Of a stretch of DNA of 64,000 nucleotides, positions 17,992 through 26,388 are shown piece after piece. The notes below the pieces were generated by a model. It saw only the letters and a program-made list of their open reading frames with translations. It ran no database searches and was not told the origin of the DNA. This DNA is from JAHJQZ01 sp963675235 (GTDB taxonomy: Bacteria > Pseudomonadota > Alphaproteobacteria > Rhizobiales > Devosiaceae). Position 1 is the first letter of the stretch. Each line of letters opens with the position of its first letter. Position numbers and translations under genes: made by a program. The DNA lies in assembly GCA_963675235.2 (NCBI GenBank), contig CAXXFU010000004.1, positions 930,001 to 994,000 of the forward strand, in the 5' to 3' direction.

Positions 17992-19203
17992 TCACGCCTG
18001 ATCAAGGGCGTAACCGAGGTCCTCGATCAGGTCATCTGCGTCTTCAAGCCCGACGGACAGGCGCAGCAATGCCTCCGATATCCCCAGTTCGGCCCGCGCC
18101 TCGGGGCTGAAGCGCTGGTGGGTCGTTGTCGCAGGATGCGAGATGATCGACTTGGCGTCGCCGAGATTGTTGGAAATGGCGACGACCGCCAAGGAATCGG
18201 CGACCCGGAAGGTCGCCTCTTTCCCGCCCTTGACCTCGAAACTGACCATTGTCGATCCCGCGCCCATTTGGCGCTGAGCCAGCGCGAATTGCGGGTGACC
18301 GGGATGGCCGGGATAAAGCAGCGTCTCGACCTTCGGGTGATCGGCGAGGAAACTGGCGACCCTTTCGGCGTTCTCGGTCATCGCCCGCACCCTTAGCTCA
18401 AGCGTTTCGAGGCCCTTGAGCATGACCCAGGCGTTGAACGGGCTCATCGACGGGCCCGTCTGGCGGATAATGGTGTGAACATCGGCCGAGATCAGTTCCT
18501 CGGAACCGAGTATGACGCCGCCGAGCGCCCGTCCCTGGCCGTCGATATGCTTGGTGGCCGAATAGGTGACCAGATCCGCACCGAGCGCCAGGGGCTTCTG
18601 CCAGATGGCGGTGGCAAAGACGTTGTCGACGACCATTTTGGCGCCGTGGGCATGGGCGATTTCGGCGACCCCGGCGATGTCGACCAGTTCCAGCGTCGGA
18701 TTGGTCGGCGTTTCGATGAAGACCAGCTTGGTATTCGGCCGCATCGCCTTTTCGAAATTCTCGAGCGCGCGCCCGTCGACCAGTGTCGACTCGACACCCC
18801 AGCGCGGCAGGTAGTCCTCGATGACATAGCGGCAGCCACCGAACAGCGCCCGCGCCGCGACGGCATGATCGCCGGCCCGAACCTGGCTCATCGCCGCCGT
18901 CGTCACCGCCGCCATGCCCGAAGACGTGCCGCGCGCCGCCTCGGCGCCCTCGATCAGCGCCATGCGCTCCTGGAACATCGAAACCGTCGGATTGGAAAAG
19001 CGCGAATAGATATGTCCGGGCGCCTCGCCCTTGAAGCGCAGCTCCGCCGCTTCCGAGCTCTCGTAGACGAAGCCGGAGTTCATGAAGATGGCTTCGGCGG
19101 TTTCACCATGCTGGCTGCGTTCGAGACCGCCCTGCACCATCTGCGTCTGGGGACGGCGTCTTTTCGGGTCCGAAAGCGGGTTTCTGCCGCGATTCATCTT
19201 CAT
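17992..19203 (-). CDS. metZ: O-succinylhomoserine sulfhydrylase
   Basis: A PLP enzyme of the Cys/Met metabolism family that makes homocysteine from O-succinylhomoserine and sulfide. The 403-residue product has the PLP phosphate-binding SSGMAAVTTA near residue 96, Asp/Asn contact 'KMVVDNVFAT', and the PLP lysine in TYSATKHIDGQGR near residue 217. The MetZ-like sequence and the SAM-II riboswitch in its leader point to MetZ rather than cystathionine synthase or lyase. SAM would shut off expression through the leader RNA at 19213-19314. The start at 19203 has GGGAG just upstream; a second Met lies two codons later. Confidence 0.95.
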   Translation of the reverse strand: MKMNRGRNPLSDPKRRRPQTQMVQGGLERSQHGETAEAIFMNSGFVYESSEAAELRFKGEAPGHIYSRFSNPTVSMFQERMALIEGAEAARGTSSGMAAVTTAAMSQVRAGDHAVAARALFGGCRYVIEDYLPRWGVESTLVDGRALENFEKAMRPNTKLVFIETPTNPTLELVDIAGVAEIAHAHGAKMVVDNVFATAIWQKPLALGADLVTYSATKHIDGQGRALGGVILGSEELISADVHTIIRQTGPSMSPFNAWVMLKGLETLELRVRAMTENAERVASFLADHPKVETLLYPGHPGHPQFALAQRQMGAGSTMVSFEVKGGKEATFRVADSLAVVAISNNLGDAKSIISHPATTTHQRFSPEARAELGISEALLRLSVGLEDADDLIEDLGYALDQA

Positions 19204-19212
19204 TCTCCCAAG

Positions 19213-19238
19213 AAAAAAACCGGCGCTGAGGCCGGTTT
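19213..19238 (-). terminator. Attenuator-like terminator between riboswitch and metZ
   Basis: On the minus strand, AAACCGGC (19238-19231), loop CTCAGC, and GCCGGTTT (19224-19217) run into a tract of seven T residues ending at 19213. The T-tract directly abuts the metZ ribosome-binding site (19209-19205). A terminator in this position suggests transcriptional control in addition to or instead of the RBS masking usually assumed for SAM-II. Confidence 0.75.
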
Positions 19239-19240
19239 CG

Positions 19241-19314
19241 GGTCGTTTAGCATTTGCCCGGACCGCGATCCGGAAGTGGCTGCAATCTGACCGGCCAAAT
19301 CACCACCGCGCGCC
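19241..19314 (-). promoter_or_regulatory. SAM-II riboswitch (metZ leader)
   Basis: Binds S-adenosylmethionine and turns the downstream methionine gene off. On the minus strand the conserved core reads GTGGTGATTTGG (19307-19296), TTGCAGCCAC (19285-19276), and GCTAAACGAC (19251-19242). GTGG/CCAC forms P1, and ATTTG (19300-19296) can pair with CAAAT (19256-19252) as the pseudoknot. Between P1 and the 3' strand lies an extra hairpin CCGGA...TCCGG, longer than the minimal element. SAM-II is characteristic of alphaproteobacteria, upstream of metA, metX or metZ. Confidence 0.9.
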
Positions 19315-19415
19315 CTCGCCAGAGGCTCCGGCACGCATTGATCTGGGTTTTAGGGGAGATTGGCGCTTGGCGTCAATGTCGCAGGTTGCTATCGGATCAG
19401 ACACAAGGGGCGGCA

Positions 19416-20516
19416 ATGGCGACACGATCCAAAGGCATATTCTCGGCACGCATGATCGCCGAGCTGTTCGAAACCGGCGCGCTTTCGAGCGCCCGCCCGC
19501 TCGATGCCGACCAGATTCAGCCGGCAAGCCTCGATCTTCGGCTCGGCAAGACGGCCTATCGCGTGCGTTCGAGCTTCCTGCCCGGACCGGGCGTGGCCGT
19601 CGCCGACCGCATCTCGGAACTGAAGCTGCACGAAATCGATCTTTCCGACAGCGCCGTGCTTGAACGTGGCTGCGTCTATCTGGTGCCGCTGCTCGAAGCG
19701 GCGGCGCTTCCCGCCGAGGTCAGCGCCACGGCCAACCCGAAGAGTTCGACTGGCCGGCTCGACATCTTCACGCGTGTCATCTGCGATGGCGCCAGGGGGT
19801 TCGACACCATTCCGGCCGGATACAAGGGACCGCTATATCTCGAGATCAGTCCGCGCACCTTCCCGATCCTGGCGCGGACCGGTTCACGGCTATCGCAGAT
19901 GCGCTTCCGCAATGCCGACACGCGGCTGACAATTGCCGAACACCGGGCGCTTCATGCCCGCGATACGCTGGTGTTTGACGAAAACGCCGAGGTTGGCGAA
20001 GGCGTGTCATTATCGATCGATCTTGTGGGCGAAGGCCGCGTCGGGCTCATCGGCTTCCGCTCCAAGCGCCATACGGCGGTTGTCGATGTCGACAGGCGCG
20101 GCGCGCTCGATGTCCTCGATTTCTGGGAACCTCTGGTGACGCACGGCGTTTCCGAAATCATCCTCGATCCCGACGAATTCTACATCCTGGTCTCACGCGA
20201 GGCGGTGCAGGTGCCGCCCGATCATGCCGCGGAAATGGTCGCCTTCGATCCTTTGGTCGGCGAATTCCGCGTCCATTACGCCGGGTTCTTCGATCCCGGC
20301 TTCGGTCACGCCCCGGCCGGCGGGCATGGCAGCCGGGCGGTGCTTGAGGTCAGGAGCCGCGAGGTGCCGTTCCTGCTCGGTCATGGCCAGACGGTCGGCA
20401 AGCTGATCTACGAGAGAATGGCCGAGGTGCCAGACAGGCTCTATGGCGCCGATCTCGGCTCCAACTACCAGGCGCAGAGCCTTAAGCTGTCAAAGCATTT
20501 CAAGTCCTGGCCCTGA
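19416..20516 (+). CDS. dcd: 2'-deoxycytidine 5'-triphosphate deaminase, long form
   Basis: Deaminates dCTP to dUTP for thymidylate synthesis. At 366 residues it is about twice the length of classical Dcd (~190), as in the long alphaproteobacterial form with two dUTPase-like halves. It shows QIQPASLDLRLG near residue 30 (the Dcd signature), SSTGRLDIFTRVICDG near residue 110, and a second half with GLIGFRSKRHT near residue 210. The start is ATG 19416 behind AAGGGG; the reading frame continues upstream into the metZ leader but without credible protein. It is divergent from metZ and convergent with the LysR gene. Confidence 0.88.
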   Translation: MATRSKGIFSARMIAELFETGALSSARPLDADQIQPASLDLRLGKTAYRVRSSFLPGPGVAVADRISELKLHEIDLSDSAVLERGCVYLVPLLEAAALPAEVSATANPKSSTGRLDIFTRVICDGARGFDTIPAGYKGPLYLEISPRTFPILARTGSRLSQMRFRNADTRLTIAEHRALHARDTLVFDENAEVGEGVSLSIDLVGEGRVGLIGFRSKRHTAVVDVDRRGALDVLDFWEPLVTHGVSEIILDPDEFYILVSREAVQVPPDHAAEMVAFDPLVGEFRVHYAGFFDPGFGHAPAGGHGSRAVLEVRSREVPFLLGHGQTVGKLIYERMAEVPDRLYGADLGSNYQAQSLKLSKHFKSWP

Positions 20517-20525
20517 GATCAGGGT

Positions 20526-21404
20526 TCAATTCGCACCAAGCCGCAGTGGCGTCTCCGGAGTGAAATGCGCCTTGAGGTAATCGAGAAAACTGGCGAGCGG
20601 CGGCGAATGCCGTTCGGATTTCGTCCTGATGCCAATTTCAGCCGAACCGAGCGGATAGCGCGCATCCATGTCCTCGAGAACCTTGAGACCGGGCGCCAGG
20701 TACCAGCTCGGCGCGATGGTAATGCCAAGTCCGTCGCGCACCGTGGCGATCAACAGCGGCGCATTCGACGTCGTATAGGCAAGACGCCAGTCGCGCCCGC
20801 CGACGGACAGCGCCGCAATCGCCTGCGCCCGCCATGAGCAGCCATCCGACCACAGCGCCAGCGGCAGGCGTTCCTGGTGCTGGCGGTCATGGCGGACTGA
20901 ACCGATCCAGTGCAGCGTATCGGTGCGCAGGGGCTCGACACCCGGCTCCGGCCCGCAGGTCGCGATCAGCAGAGCATCGAAATGCTCGGTCTTTTCGCGC
21001 CGGCGCAGCTCGACGGCATCGGCAGTGACGATCTCAACCTCGACACCTGGATGGGTGCGTGAGAACTGCGAGAGGATTGAGGGCAGAAAGGCCTGGGCGT
21101 AGTCGTCGCTGGTGCCGACGCGGATCGAGCCGCTGACCTCGGGCGGCCGGAACGCCATGACCGTCTCGTCATTGAGACGGATGATCGGGCGAGCATAGTC
21201 GACGAGCCTTTGTCCGTCCGCGGTCAGGGCGTTGCGGCGCCCGGATTTCTCGAACAGCGTCACGCCCAGAATCTCTTCGAGCCGTTTCATCTGGGCGGAG
21301 ATGGTCGATTGCGTCTTGTTGACCTCTTCCGCGGCGGCGCCATAGCTGCCGGAGTCGTGGATGGCGAGGAAACTGCGCAGATAGTCCGGATCGAGCGAAA
21401 GCAT
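20526..21404 (-). CDS. LysR family transcriptional regulator
   Basis: A 292-residue DNA-binding regulator. The winged helix-turn-helix covers residues ~5-62 (YGAAAEEVNKTQSTISAQMKRLEEILGVTLFEK), and the rest is a periplasmic-binding-protein-like effector domain (~90-290). It faces the DUF1127 gene across 105 bases that hold a perfect 8-bp-arm palindrome with the T-N11-A spacing, so it probably regulates itself and that gene. The stop lies 9 bases from the convergent dcd gene. The effector is unknown. Confidence 0.92.
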   Translation of the reverse strand: MLSLDPDYLRSFLAIHDSGSYGAAAEEVNKTQSTISAQMKRLEEILGVTLFEKSGRRNALTADGQRLVDYARPIIRLNDETVMAFRPPEVSGSIRVGTSDDYAQAFLPSILSQFSRTHPGVEVEIVTADAVELRRREKTEHFDALLIATCGPEPGVEPLRTDTLHWIGSVRHDRQHQERLPLALWSDGCSWRAQAIAALSVGGRDWRLAYTTSNAPLLIATVRDGLGITIAPSWYLAPGLKVLEDMDARYPLGSAEIGIRTKSERHSPPLASFLDYLKAHFTPETPLRLGAN

Positions 21405-21417
21405 GTCATAGCCGTTA

Positions 21418-21440
21418 ATTGATCGAATTACACGATCAAT
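21418..21440. promoter_or_regulatory. LysR-type operator palindrome
   Basis: ATTGATCG (21418-21425), seven bases, then CGATCAAT (21433-21440): a perfect inverted repeat of the LysR T-N11-A class. A second palindrome TTGATCAA lies at 21460-21467, nearer the DUF1127 start. The pair looks like a recognition site plus an activation site. Confidence 0.65.
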
Positions 21441-21509
21441 ATGACAAAAAACATTCGCTTGATCAATGTTTGATACTGTCGGAACGTGTCGGGGACGAAA
21501 GGAAACGCC

Positions 21510-21725
21510 ATGACCCTGACACTCGACAAGCCCCGCTCAACCACCCCACTGCTGCGTCGCCTGATCGCCGAGCTTGCCCACTGGCGCGAGCGTCACCGCA
21601 ACCGGCGTTCCCGCGCCAGAACACGAGCCGCGCTGCAACGCGAGCCCGACTGGCAGCTCGAAGACATCGGTGTCCGCCGCGGCAACAACCCCGAGGAGCC
21701 GCGCATGCGGCGGGGCTACTGGTGA
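21510..21725 (+). CDS. DUF1127 family small protein
   Basis: A 71-residue basic protein. The C-terminal half reads LIAELAHWRERHRNRRSRAR then LEDIGVRRGN, the arginine-rich DUF1127 (YjiS-like) pattern in which LxDIG is the hallmark. DUF1127 proteins in related bacteria are small RNA-binding or stress-related proteins affecting phosphate and carbon metabolism and membrane lipids. The start at 21510 follows AAAGGA by seven bases; an earlier ATG at 21486 has no such site. It is followed at once by a strong bidirectional terminator. It is probably controlled by the divergent LysR regulator. Confidence 0.85.
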   Translation: MTLTLDKPRSTTPLLRRLIAELAHWRERHRNRRSRARTRAALQREPDWQLEDIGVRRGNNPEEPRMRRGYW

Positions 21726-21730
21726 AAAAC

Positions 21731-21757
21731 AAGGCCCGGATTCGTTCCGGGCCTTTT
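21731..21757. terminator. Bidirectional terminator between DUF1127 and L,D-transpeptidase genes
   Basis: Perfect 10-bp stem AAGGCCCGGA (21731-21740) / TCCGGGCCTT (21746-21755) with a five-base loop. TTTT follows on the plus strand and GTTTTTC on the minus strand, so it can serve both convergent genes. Confidence 0.9.
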
Positions 21758-21792
21758 CATCTGAGCCGCACGGTGCGGCGGCAGCGATCGGT

Positions 21793-22212
21793 TCAGGACT
21801 TGATCTTTATGGTGGTGTTCTCGGGACCGTTCTTCTTGACCAGGCCAAACAGTTTTTCGGCATTGGACGGATCGAGCCGCACGCAGCCATGCGAGGCAGG
21901 AGTGCCGAGCCGTGCCAGATCGGTGGTGCCATGGATGGCATAGCCACCATAGAAGAAGATCGAATAGGGCATGGGCGAGTTGTGGTACTTTTTCGAAAAG
22001 TACCTCTCGTGCATTCGCGTCGGCTGGAACGAGCCGGTCGGTGTGCGGTAGTTCGACCGTGCCGTCGAGACGTCCCAAGTGTATTTGGTGAAGTAGCCGA
22101 CCTTCACGTACATCTTCTGGTCGGAGATATCGACCGTCACCGAAACCGGCGCGGCCGCGGCGGGTGTAGCCAGGATCAGCATCCCGAGCAACAGCAACGA
22201 AACTAGACGCAT
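21793..22212 (-). CDS. L,D-transpeptidase (ErfK/YkuD domain)
   Basis: Exported enzyme that forms 3-3 peptidoglycan cross-links or attaches proteins to peptidoglycan. The 139-residue protein has a signal peptide (RLVSLLLLGMLILATPAAAA, cleavage near residue 20), then a minimal YkuD domain with YAIHGTTDLARLGTPASHGCVRL near residue 100, where the SHGCVR cysteine is the nucleophile. The start is ATG 22212, preceded by GGAGG; a TTG five codons earlier would put that motif inside the gene. It is short even for the family and has no LysM or PG-binding domain. Confidence 0.92.
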   Translation of the reverse strand: MRLVSLLLLGMLILATPAAAAPVSVTVDISDQKMYVKVGYFTKYTWDVSTARSNYRTPTGSFQPTRMHERYFSKKYHNSPMPYSIFFYGGYAIHGTTDLARLGTPASHGCVRLDPSNAEKLFGLVKKNGPENTTIKIKS

Positions 22213-22448
22213 TGTGCGAGCCTCCAATCAACACCCCGACTGTATTGGCCATCCGTAAAATTTCATAAAAAGAATAGTGTATAGAGAGAGTTGACGCGCG
22301 AAGCCGGTAAGGTTGTATTGACCATAGGCGATGTGCCGCCGTGCCGGGGAATGGGCTGGCCGCGATAAAGCGCATGCGACCGGCGCGCGCGCCGATCATG
22401 CAGCGGCTTGACGGGCCAGGCGCTTTCGAGCAGAAGAAGCGGACCGGT

Positions 22449-22522
22449 GCGGGTGTAGCTCAATGGTAGAGCAGAAGCTTCCCAAGCTTACGACGAGGGT
22501 TCGATTCCCTTCACCCGCTCCA
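22449..22522 (+). tRNA. tRNA-Gly (anticodon CCC)
   Basis: Acceptor stem GCGGGTG / CACCCGC, D-arm GCTC...GAGC, anticodon loop TTCCCAA with anticodon CCC, T-loop TTCGATT, discriminator T, and encoded CCA (22520-22522). The pair at the base of the anticodon stem (27-43) is G-A. The 3' end overlaps the last 12 bases of the glycosyltransferase gene on the other strand. The 236 bases upstream (22213-22448) hold no gene; TTGACG...TGTATT with 17-base spacing at about 22291-22319 is a possible promoter. Confidence 0.95.
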
Positions 22523-24379
22523 GGCTTCCTCCTTCACCGGTGCGGACGAAGCTGTTGCCTTGTCCTGTGATCGCTCCAGCGGCAGCAGCCGGGAGACGCC
22601 ATGGGTGGTCTTGGCCCAGAAATAGGGCTTTGCGATAAGTTCGTAGCCTGCCTTGAACGAGGCCAGCCCCATGAAGGCCCAGTAGAACGGTAGCAAAATC
22701 TGGTACTTGATCAGGTGCGCGCGTCTGAGGCGGATCAATCCGAAGATCGACAGGCCAATGGCGCTGAGATAGCCGATGACCAGCGTGAAGGCCTCGATAT
22801 AGGACCACGGATCCGCCCCGGGCATTTCCAAGCTTGCCAGTACCAGCCGCACGCTGACCGCCGCCATATAGAGCGTGTGCAGCGGCGGGGTGAGGATCAT
22901 GCCGCCGACATAGATCTCGAAAGCGAGGAAATTGGTGATGCCGAGATCCCTCAGCAGTGAGAGCGGCCGCCGGTTGTGTACCAGGAAGGTCTGCATCCAG
23001 CCCTTCATCCAGCGTGTGCGCTGGTGGAACCAGGCAGCGGCGGTAACCGGCGCCTCTTCGTAGGTGCGGGCGGTCGTGGTGGCGGTGCGGATGCGCAATC
23101 GCGCCATCCTGAGGCCGAGGTCGGCGTCCTCGGTGACGTTGAAAGCGTCCCAGCCGCCGACAGCGCGCAACAGAGTGATGCGGAAATGATTGGAGGTGCC
23201 GCCGAGTGGCATCGGAAAGCCCCATTGCACCAGACCCGGCAACATGATGCCGAACTGGCCGCCATATTCGGAGGCGAACAGGGCGGTGAGGCCGTTTTCC
23301 TCGGCGTTTTCCGGCACCAGCTCCGCCTGGATGCAGCCGATCTCCGGATCGCGCACGAAACGGGTCGCCGTCCGGCGCAGTTGGTCGGGCTCGGGCTTGT
23401 CCTCGGCATCGTAGATGACGACAAACTCGCCGCGCGCCAACGGCAGGGCGTAGTTGAGCGCCTTGGGCTTGGTGCCGGGTTGGGCGCGCGGAACCACGAC
23501 CAGCTCGAAGCCGGTGTCGCCGATCTCCTGCTCGACGGCGGCGATTGTCAGCGGGCTCGCCGCCTCGACGATGAACTTGATGTCGAGTTTTTCGGGCGGA
23601 TAGTCGAACCGGCGCATGGCCCCGACGAGCTGAGGCACCATGTGGGCTTCGTCTCGCAGTGGCACCAGCACCGAATAGACCGGCAGCGCGGCATCGGCCA
23701 AAAGGTCTTTCGCCTCGGTACGCGGCGGATCGGTAGCGCCGACAATGGCGGCGATACGGAACCATGCCGGCAGTGCCAGCAACACGAACAGCAAGGGCAC
23801 AAGCACCGGGCGGGCCCAGAACGGCGCCACCACGGCCATCACCAAAAGGACGGCGAGCGTCACGACGAAGCCGACACGGATGGTGATGCCAAGATCGAGA
23901 TGCGCAGTGGCGAACGGCCAGATGCGCGACAGGTTCTGGCGCGCGTACTCGATCAGCCGGTCGCGGCTGCGGTCGGCCAGCGACCGGCGCAGCTCGGCCG
24001 GCGGCACAATGCAGATGCGCCGGCGTGTCTCCGGATTGGCCGCACCCTGCATGGCCAGTGCCGGGATATGGGCAAAGCGCGGCGCCACGAACAGGATCTC
24101 GCGGTCGAACAGTTCGAGCCGCATGGAACGGACGCCGGACAGTTCGGACACGCGGGCAAGAGGACCGGGAAAGCGGGCAATCGCCGGCACGATGCCGGAA
24201 TAGGCCAGCCCTGCCCATTTCGCCGCGCGCTGGTAGATCAGCGCTTCCTCAAGTCCGAGACGGGTACGGGCGAAATCGAGCGGATCGATACCCAGCCCTG
24301 CCGCCAGGCCAAGAGCCTGCCGGGCCTGGTCAGCATTGCAGCCGACGATGGCGCTGAACAGAGCGACTTCCGCGGACAT
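22511..24379 (-). CDS. Membrane glycosyltransferase, family 2 (cellulose-synthase-like)
   Basis: A processive-type inner-membrane glycosyltransferase of 622 residues. An N-terminal region of ~130 residues resembles the MshEN/type II secretion ATPase N-domain. TM helices follow near residues 165-215. The GT-A domain contains VYDAEDKPEPDQL (DxD-like), TEDADLGLRM and QRTRWMKGW, the D,D,D,Q(Q/R)xRW set, and then come four or five C-terminal TM helices (residues ~470-590). The sugar and product are unknown; an exopolysaccharide is likely. I use ATG 24379 behind GGGGG; an ATG at 24415 would add 12 residues. The stop lies inside the tRNA-Gly acceptor stem. Confidence 0.88.
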   Translation of the reverse strand: MSAEVALFSAIVGCNADQARQALGLAAGLGIDPLDFARTRLGLEEALIYQRAAKWAGLAYSGIVPAIARFPGPLARVSELSGVRSMRLELFDREILFVAPRFAHIPALAMQGAANPETRRRICIVPPAELRRSLADRSRDRLIEYARQNLSRIWPFATAHLDLGITIRVGFVVTLAVLLVMAVVAPFWARPVLVPLLFVLLALPAWFRIAAIVGATDPPRTEAKDLLADAALPVYSVLVPLRDEAHMVPQLVGAMRRFDYPPEKLDIKFIVEAASPLTIAAVEQEIGDTGFELVVVPRAQPGTKPKALNYALPLARGEFVVIYDAEDKPEPDQLRRTATRFVRDPEIGCIQAELVPENAEENGLTALFASEYGGQFGIMLPGLVQWGFPMPLGGTSNHFRITLLRAVGGWDAFNVTEDADLGLRMARLRIRTATTTARTYEEAPVTAAAWFHQRTRWMKGWMQTFLVHNRRPLSLLRDLGITNFLAFEIYVGGMILTPPLHTLYMAAVSVRLVLASLEMPGADPWSYIEAFTLVIGYLSAIGLSIFGLIRLRRAHLIKYQILLPFYWAFMGLASFKAGYELIAKPYFWAKTTHGVSRLLPLERSQDKATASSAPVKEEAWSG

Positions 24380-24553
24380 GACCGCGCCCCCAAACACGCA
24401 CGACACGGGCCGCACGCTCTGCCCGGCGCCGGCCCGCAGTCAGTTCAGACAAGTTTCCGCATTAATACGAATGGGGACAAGCAATTACTGACCTTGCACA
24501 GTGCGACATACAAGTCTTCCCCGCGCCGCGCCGATAGCGCATAACCTCAGGTA

Positions 24554-25402
24554 ATGAATGCGGCGACTCACTTGTTCGGGCTCTTGTGGCGGCGGCTGGT
24601 TCTGGCCGCCGTGCTCATTGGTCTGTGCGGTCCCGGCGCCGCCGCAGGCCAGGCGTTGCCGCGCCACTTCGATCCGAACGCCCGCCAAGCGAGCCAGACA
24701 CCGACCGGCCTGCCGGCACTGAGGTTTCTGACCACATCCGATTATCCGCCTTTCAACTACCGTGATCCCGGCGGGACGCTGGTTGGCTACAATGTCGATC
24801 TCGCCCAGGCGATCTGCGATGAACTCGGCATCGTGTGCACGCTGCAGGTCTGGCCCTGGGACCAGGCTGCCGATGCGCTGGCCGACAACCAGGGCGATGC
24901 GCTGATCGGCGGGCTGGCGCTCACCACCGAAACGGCGGTGCGCTTCGATTTTTCTGCAGTCTATCTGCGTTTTCCGGCCCGGTTCGTGACTGCCAACGGC
25001 GAAATGGCCGACTTCTCGCCCGAAGCTCTCGCCGGCAGGAAGCTGGCAGTGCGAGCCGGCTCCGAGCATCAGGGCTTCGCGATGCGCTATCTGCCCGAGA
25101 CCAGACTGATCGGCGCGGCGAACGAATTCGACGCGCTCGATCTCGTGCGCTCAGGCGTTGCCGATGCCTATTTCGGCGACGCTCTGCGCGCCGCCTTTTG
25201 GCTCGGACAGAACAGCGGATGCTGCACTTTTGCCGGCGAGGCCTATTTCCGTCCCGACTTTTTCGGCCAGGGACTGGCGATCGCAGTCACCGAAGGCCGT
25301 CGCGAGGTGACCGAAGCGCTCGATACCGCCCTGGAGCGCCTCGAGAAGTCCGGCAAGCTCGACGAACTCTACCTGAAATGGTTCCCCGTCGGATTCTACT
25401 AG
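24554..25402 (+). CDS. Periplasmic amino-acid-type solute-binding protein (SBP family 3)
   Basis: A 282-residue exported binding protein. The signal peptide covers residues ~10-35 (LVLAAVLIGLCGPGAAAGQA). The core has LRFLTTSDYPPFNYRDPGG, then GYNVDLAQAICDELGI and LEKSGKLDELYLKWF at the end, the marks of the glutamine/arginine-binding group. No ABC permease or ATPase adjoins it. It may therefore serve a transporter elsewhere or act as a sensor partner. A cysteine pair (GCC) near residue 225 is unusual. It is divergent from the glycosyltransferase gene. Confidence 0.88.
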   Translation: MNAATHLFGLLWRRLVLAAVLIGLCGPGAAAGQALPRHFDPNARQASQTPTGLPALRFLTTSDYPPFNYRDPGGTLVGYNVDLAQAICDELGIVCTLQVWPWDQAADALADNQGDALIGGLALTTETAVRFDFSAVYLRFPARFVTANGEMADFSPEALAGRKLAVRAGSEHQGFAMRYLPETRLIGAANEFDALDLVRSGVADAYFGDALRAAFWLGQNSGCCTFAGEAYFRPDFFGQGLAIAVTEGRREVTEALDTALERLEKSGKLDELYLKWFPVGFY

Positions 25403-25442
25403 CAGCGCGTTCAGGAAACCCGATCGCCTTTGCCCGGTCGCC

Positions 25443-26300
25443 TCACTCTGCTGGCGCCGATGTGCCGTTCGCCTTTTCCGGCGCGGAATGCGGCGGATTG
25501 CGGAAGGGAAGCAGCAGCGACCAGCCGAGACGCGTCGGCGCCTCATCCTGCCATTCGATCAGCCCGACCTTCATGTCGTCATGGCCGTCGCGCGGCTGCG
25601 GCACATAGGTGCGGAACATGCGATCCCAGATGCTGAGGGCAAAGCCATAGTTGGAATCGGTTTCCTGGTTGTAGACCGAGTGATGGACGCGGTGCATGTC
25701 GGGGGTGACGAAGACGAGGCGGACGAGGCGATCGAGCGCCAGGGGCAGGCGGACATTGGCGTGATTGAACAGAGCCGAACCGTTGACCAGCGCCTCGAAG
25801 ACGACAACGACGATAGCCGGTGCGCCGATGAGCACGACCGCCGCCGACTTGATGAAGATCGAGAAGACGATCTCGACCGGGTGGAACCTGATGGCGCTGG
25901 AGGCGTCGAGGTCCTCGTCGGTGTGATGAACACGGTGGAAGCGCCACAGCAGCGGCACCTTGTGGGTGACGAGGTGCTGGGCCCAGATGACGAAATCGAG
26001 GAAGGCGATGCCAAGGATCCATTGCGCCCAGACCGGCACGCCGAGCCAGTGGAACAGGCCGAACTGGTTGGCTTCGGCCCAGAAGGCCGCCACCGTCGCC
26101 GTCACCGGCACCACGACGAAAACGACCAACGTCGCCAGATAATCGCTCAACAGGATGCCGAAATTGGTCAACCAGCGGCGTTGCCGCGAGAAGCGCCGCT
26201 CGCGCCGCGGCACCGCTGCCTCGATCAGGCTCATGACGACGAATACGCCGACGAACAGGGAAAAGCGGAACACGCCTTCGCCAAGACCTAAGATAGTCAT
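25443..26300 (-). CDS. Sterol desaturase / fatty acid hydroxylase family protein
   Basis: A multi-spanning di-iron oxygenase of 285 residues. The histidine motifs are HLVTH (near residue 109), FHRVHHTDED (near residue 122) and MHRVHHS (near residue 200), plus a His/Asn-rich SALFNHANV. About five TM segments are predicted. Bacterial members hydroxylate or desaturate lipids such as ornithine lipids, carotenoids or sterol-like compounds; the substrate here is not evident. It is convergent with the preceding binding-protein gene. Confidence 0.9.
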   Translation of the reverse strand: MTILGLGEGVFRFSLFVGVFVVMSLIEAAVPRRERRFSRQRRWLTNFGILLSDYLATLVVFVVVPVTATVAAFWAEANQFGLFHWLGVPVWAQWILGIAFLDFVIWAQHLVTHKVPLLWRFHRVHHTDEDLDASSAIRFHPVEIVFSIFIKSAAVVLIGAPAIVVVVFEALVNGSALFNHANVRLPLALDRLVRLVFVTPDMHRVHHSVYNQETDSNYGFALSIWDRMFRTYVPQPRDGHDDMKVGLIEWQDEAPTRLGWSLLLPFRNPPHSAPEKANGTSAPAE

Positions 26301-26388
26301 ATTCGAATAACCCTATGTTTTGGGTGAGCCTAGCATGGCGCCGGCTCACGCGCATGCCACAAGCTGGTGAGCGGAACCTGCCGGAGCC

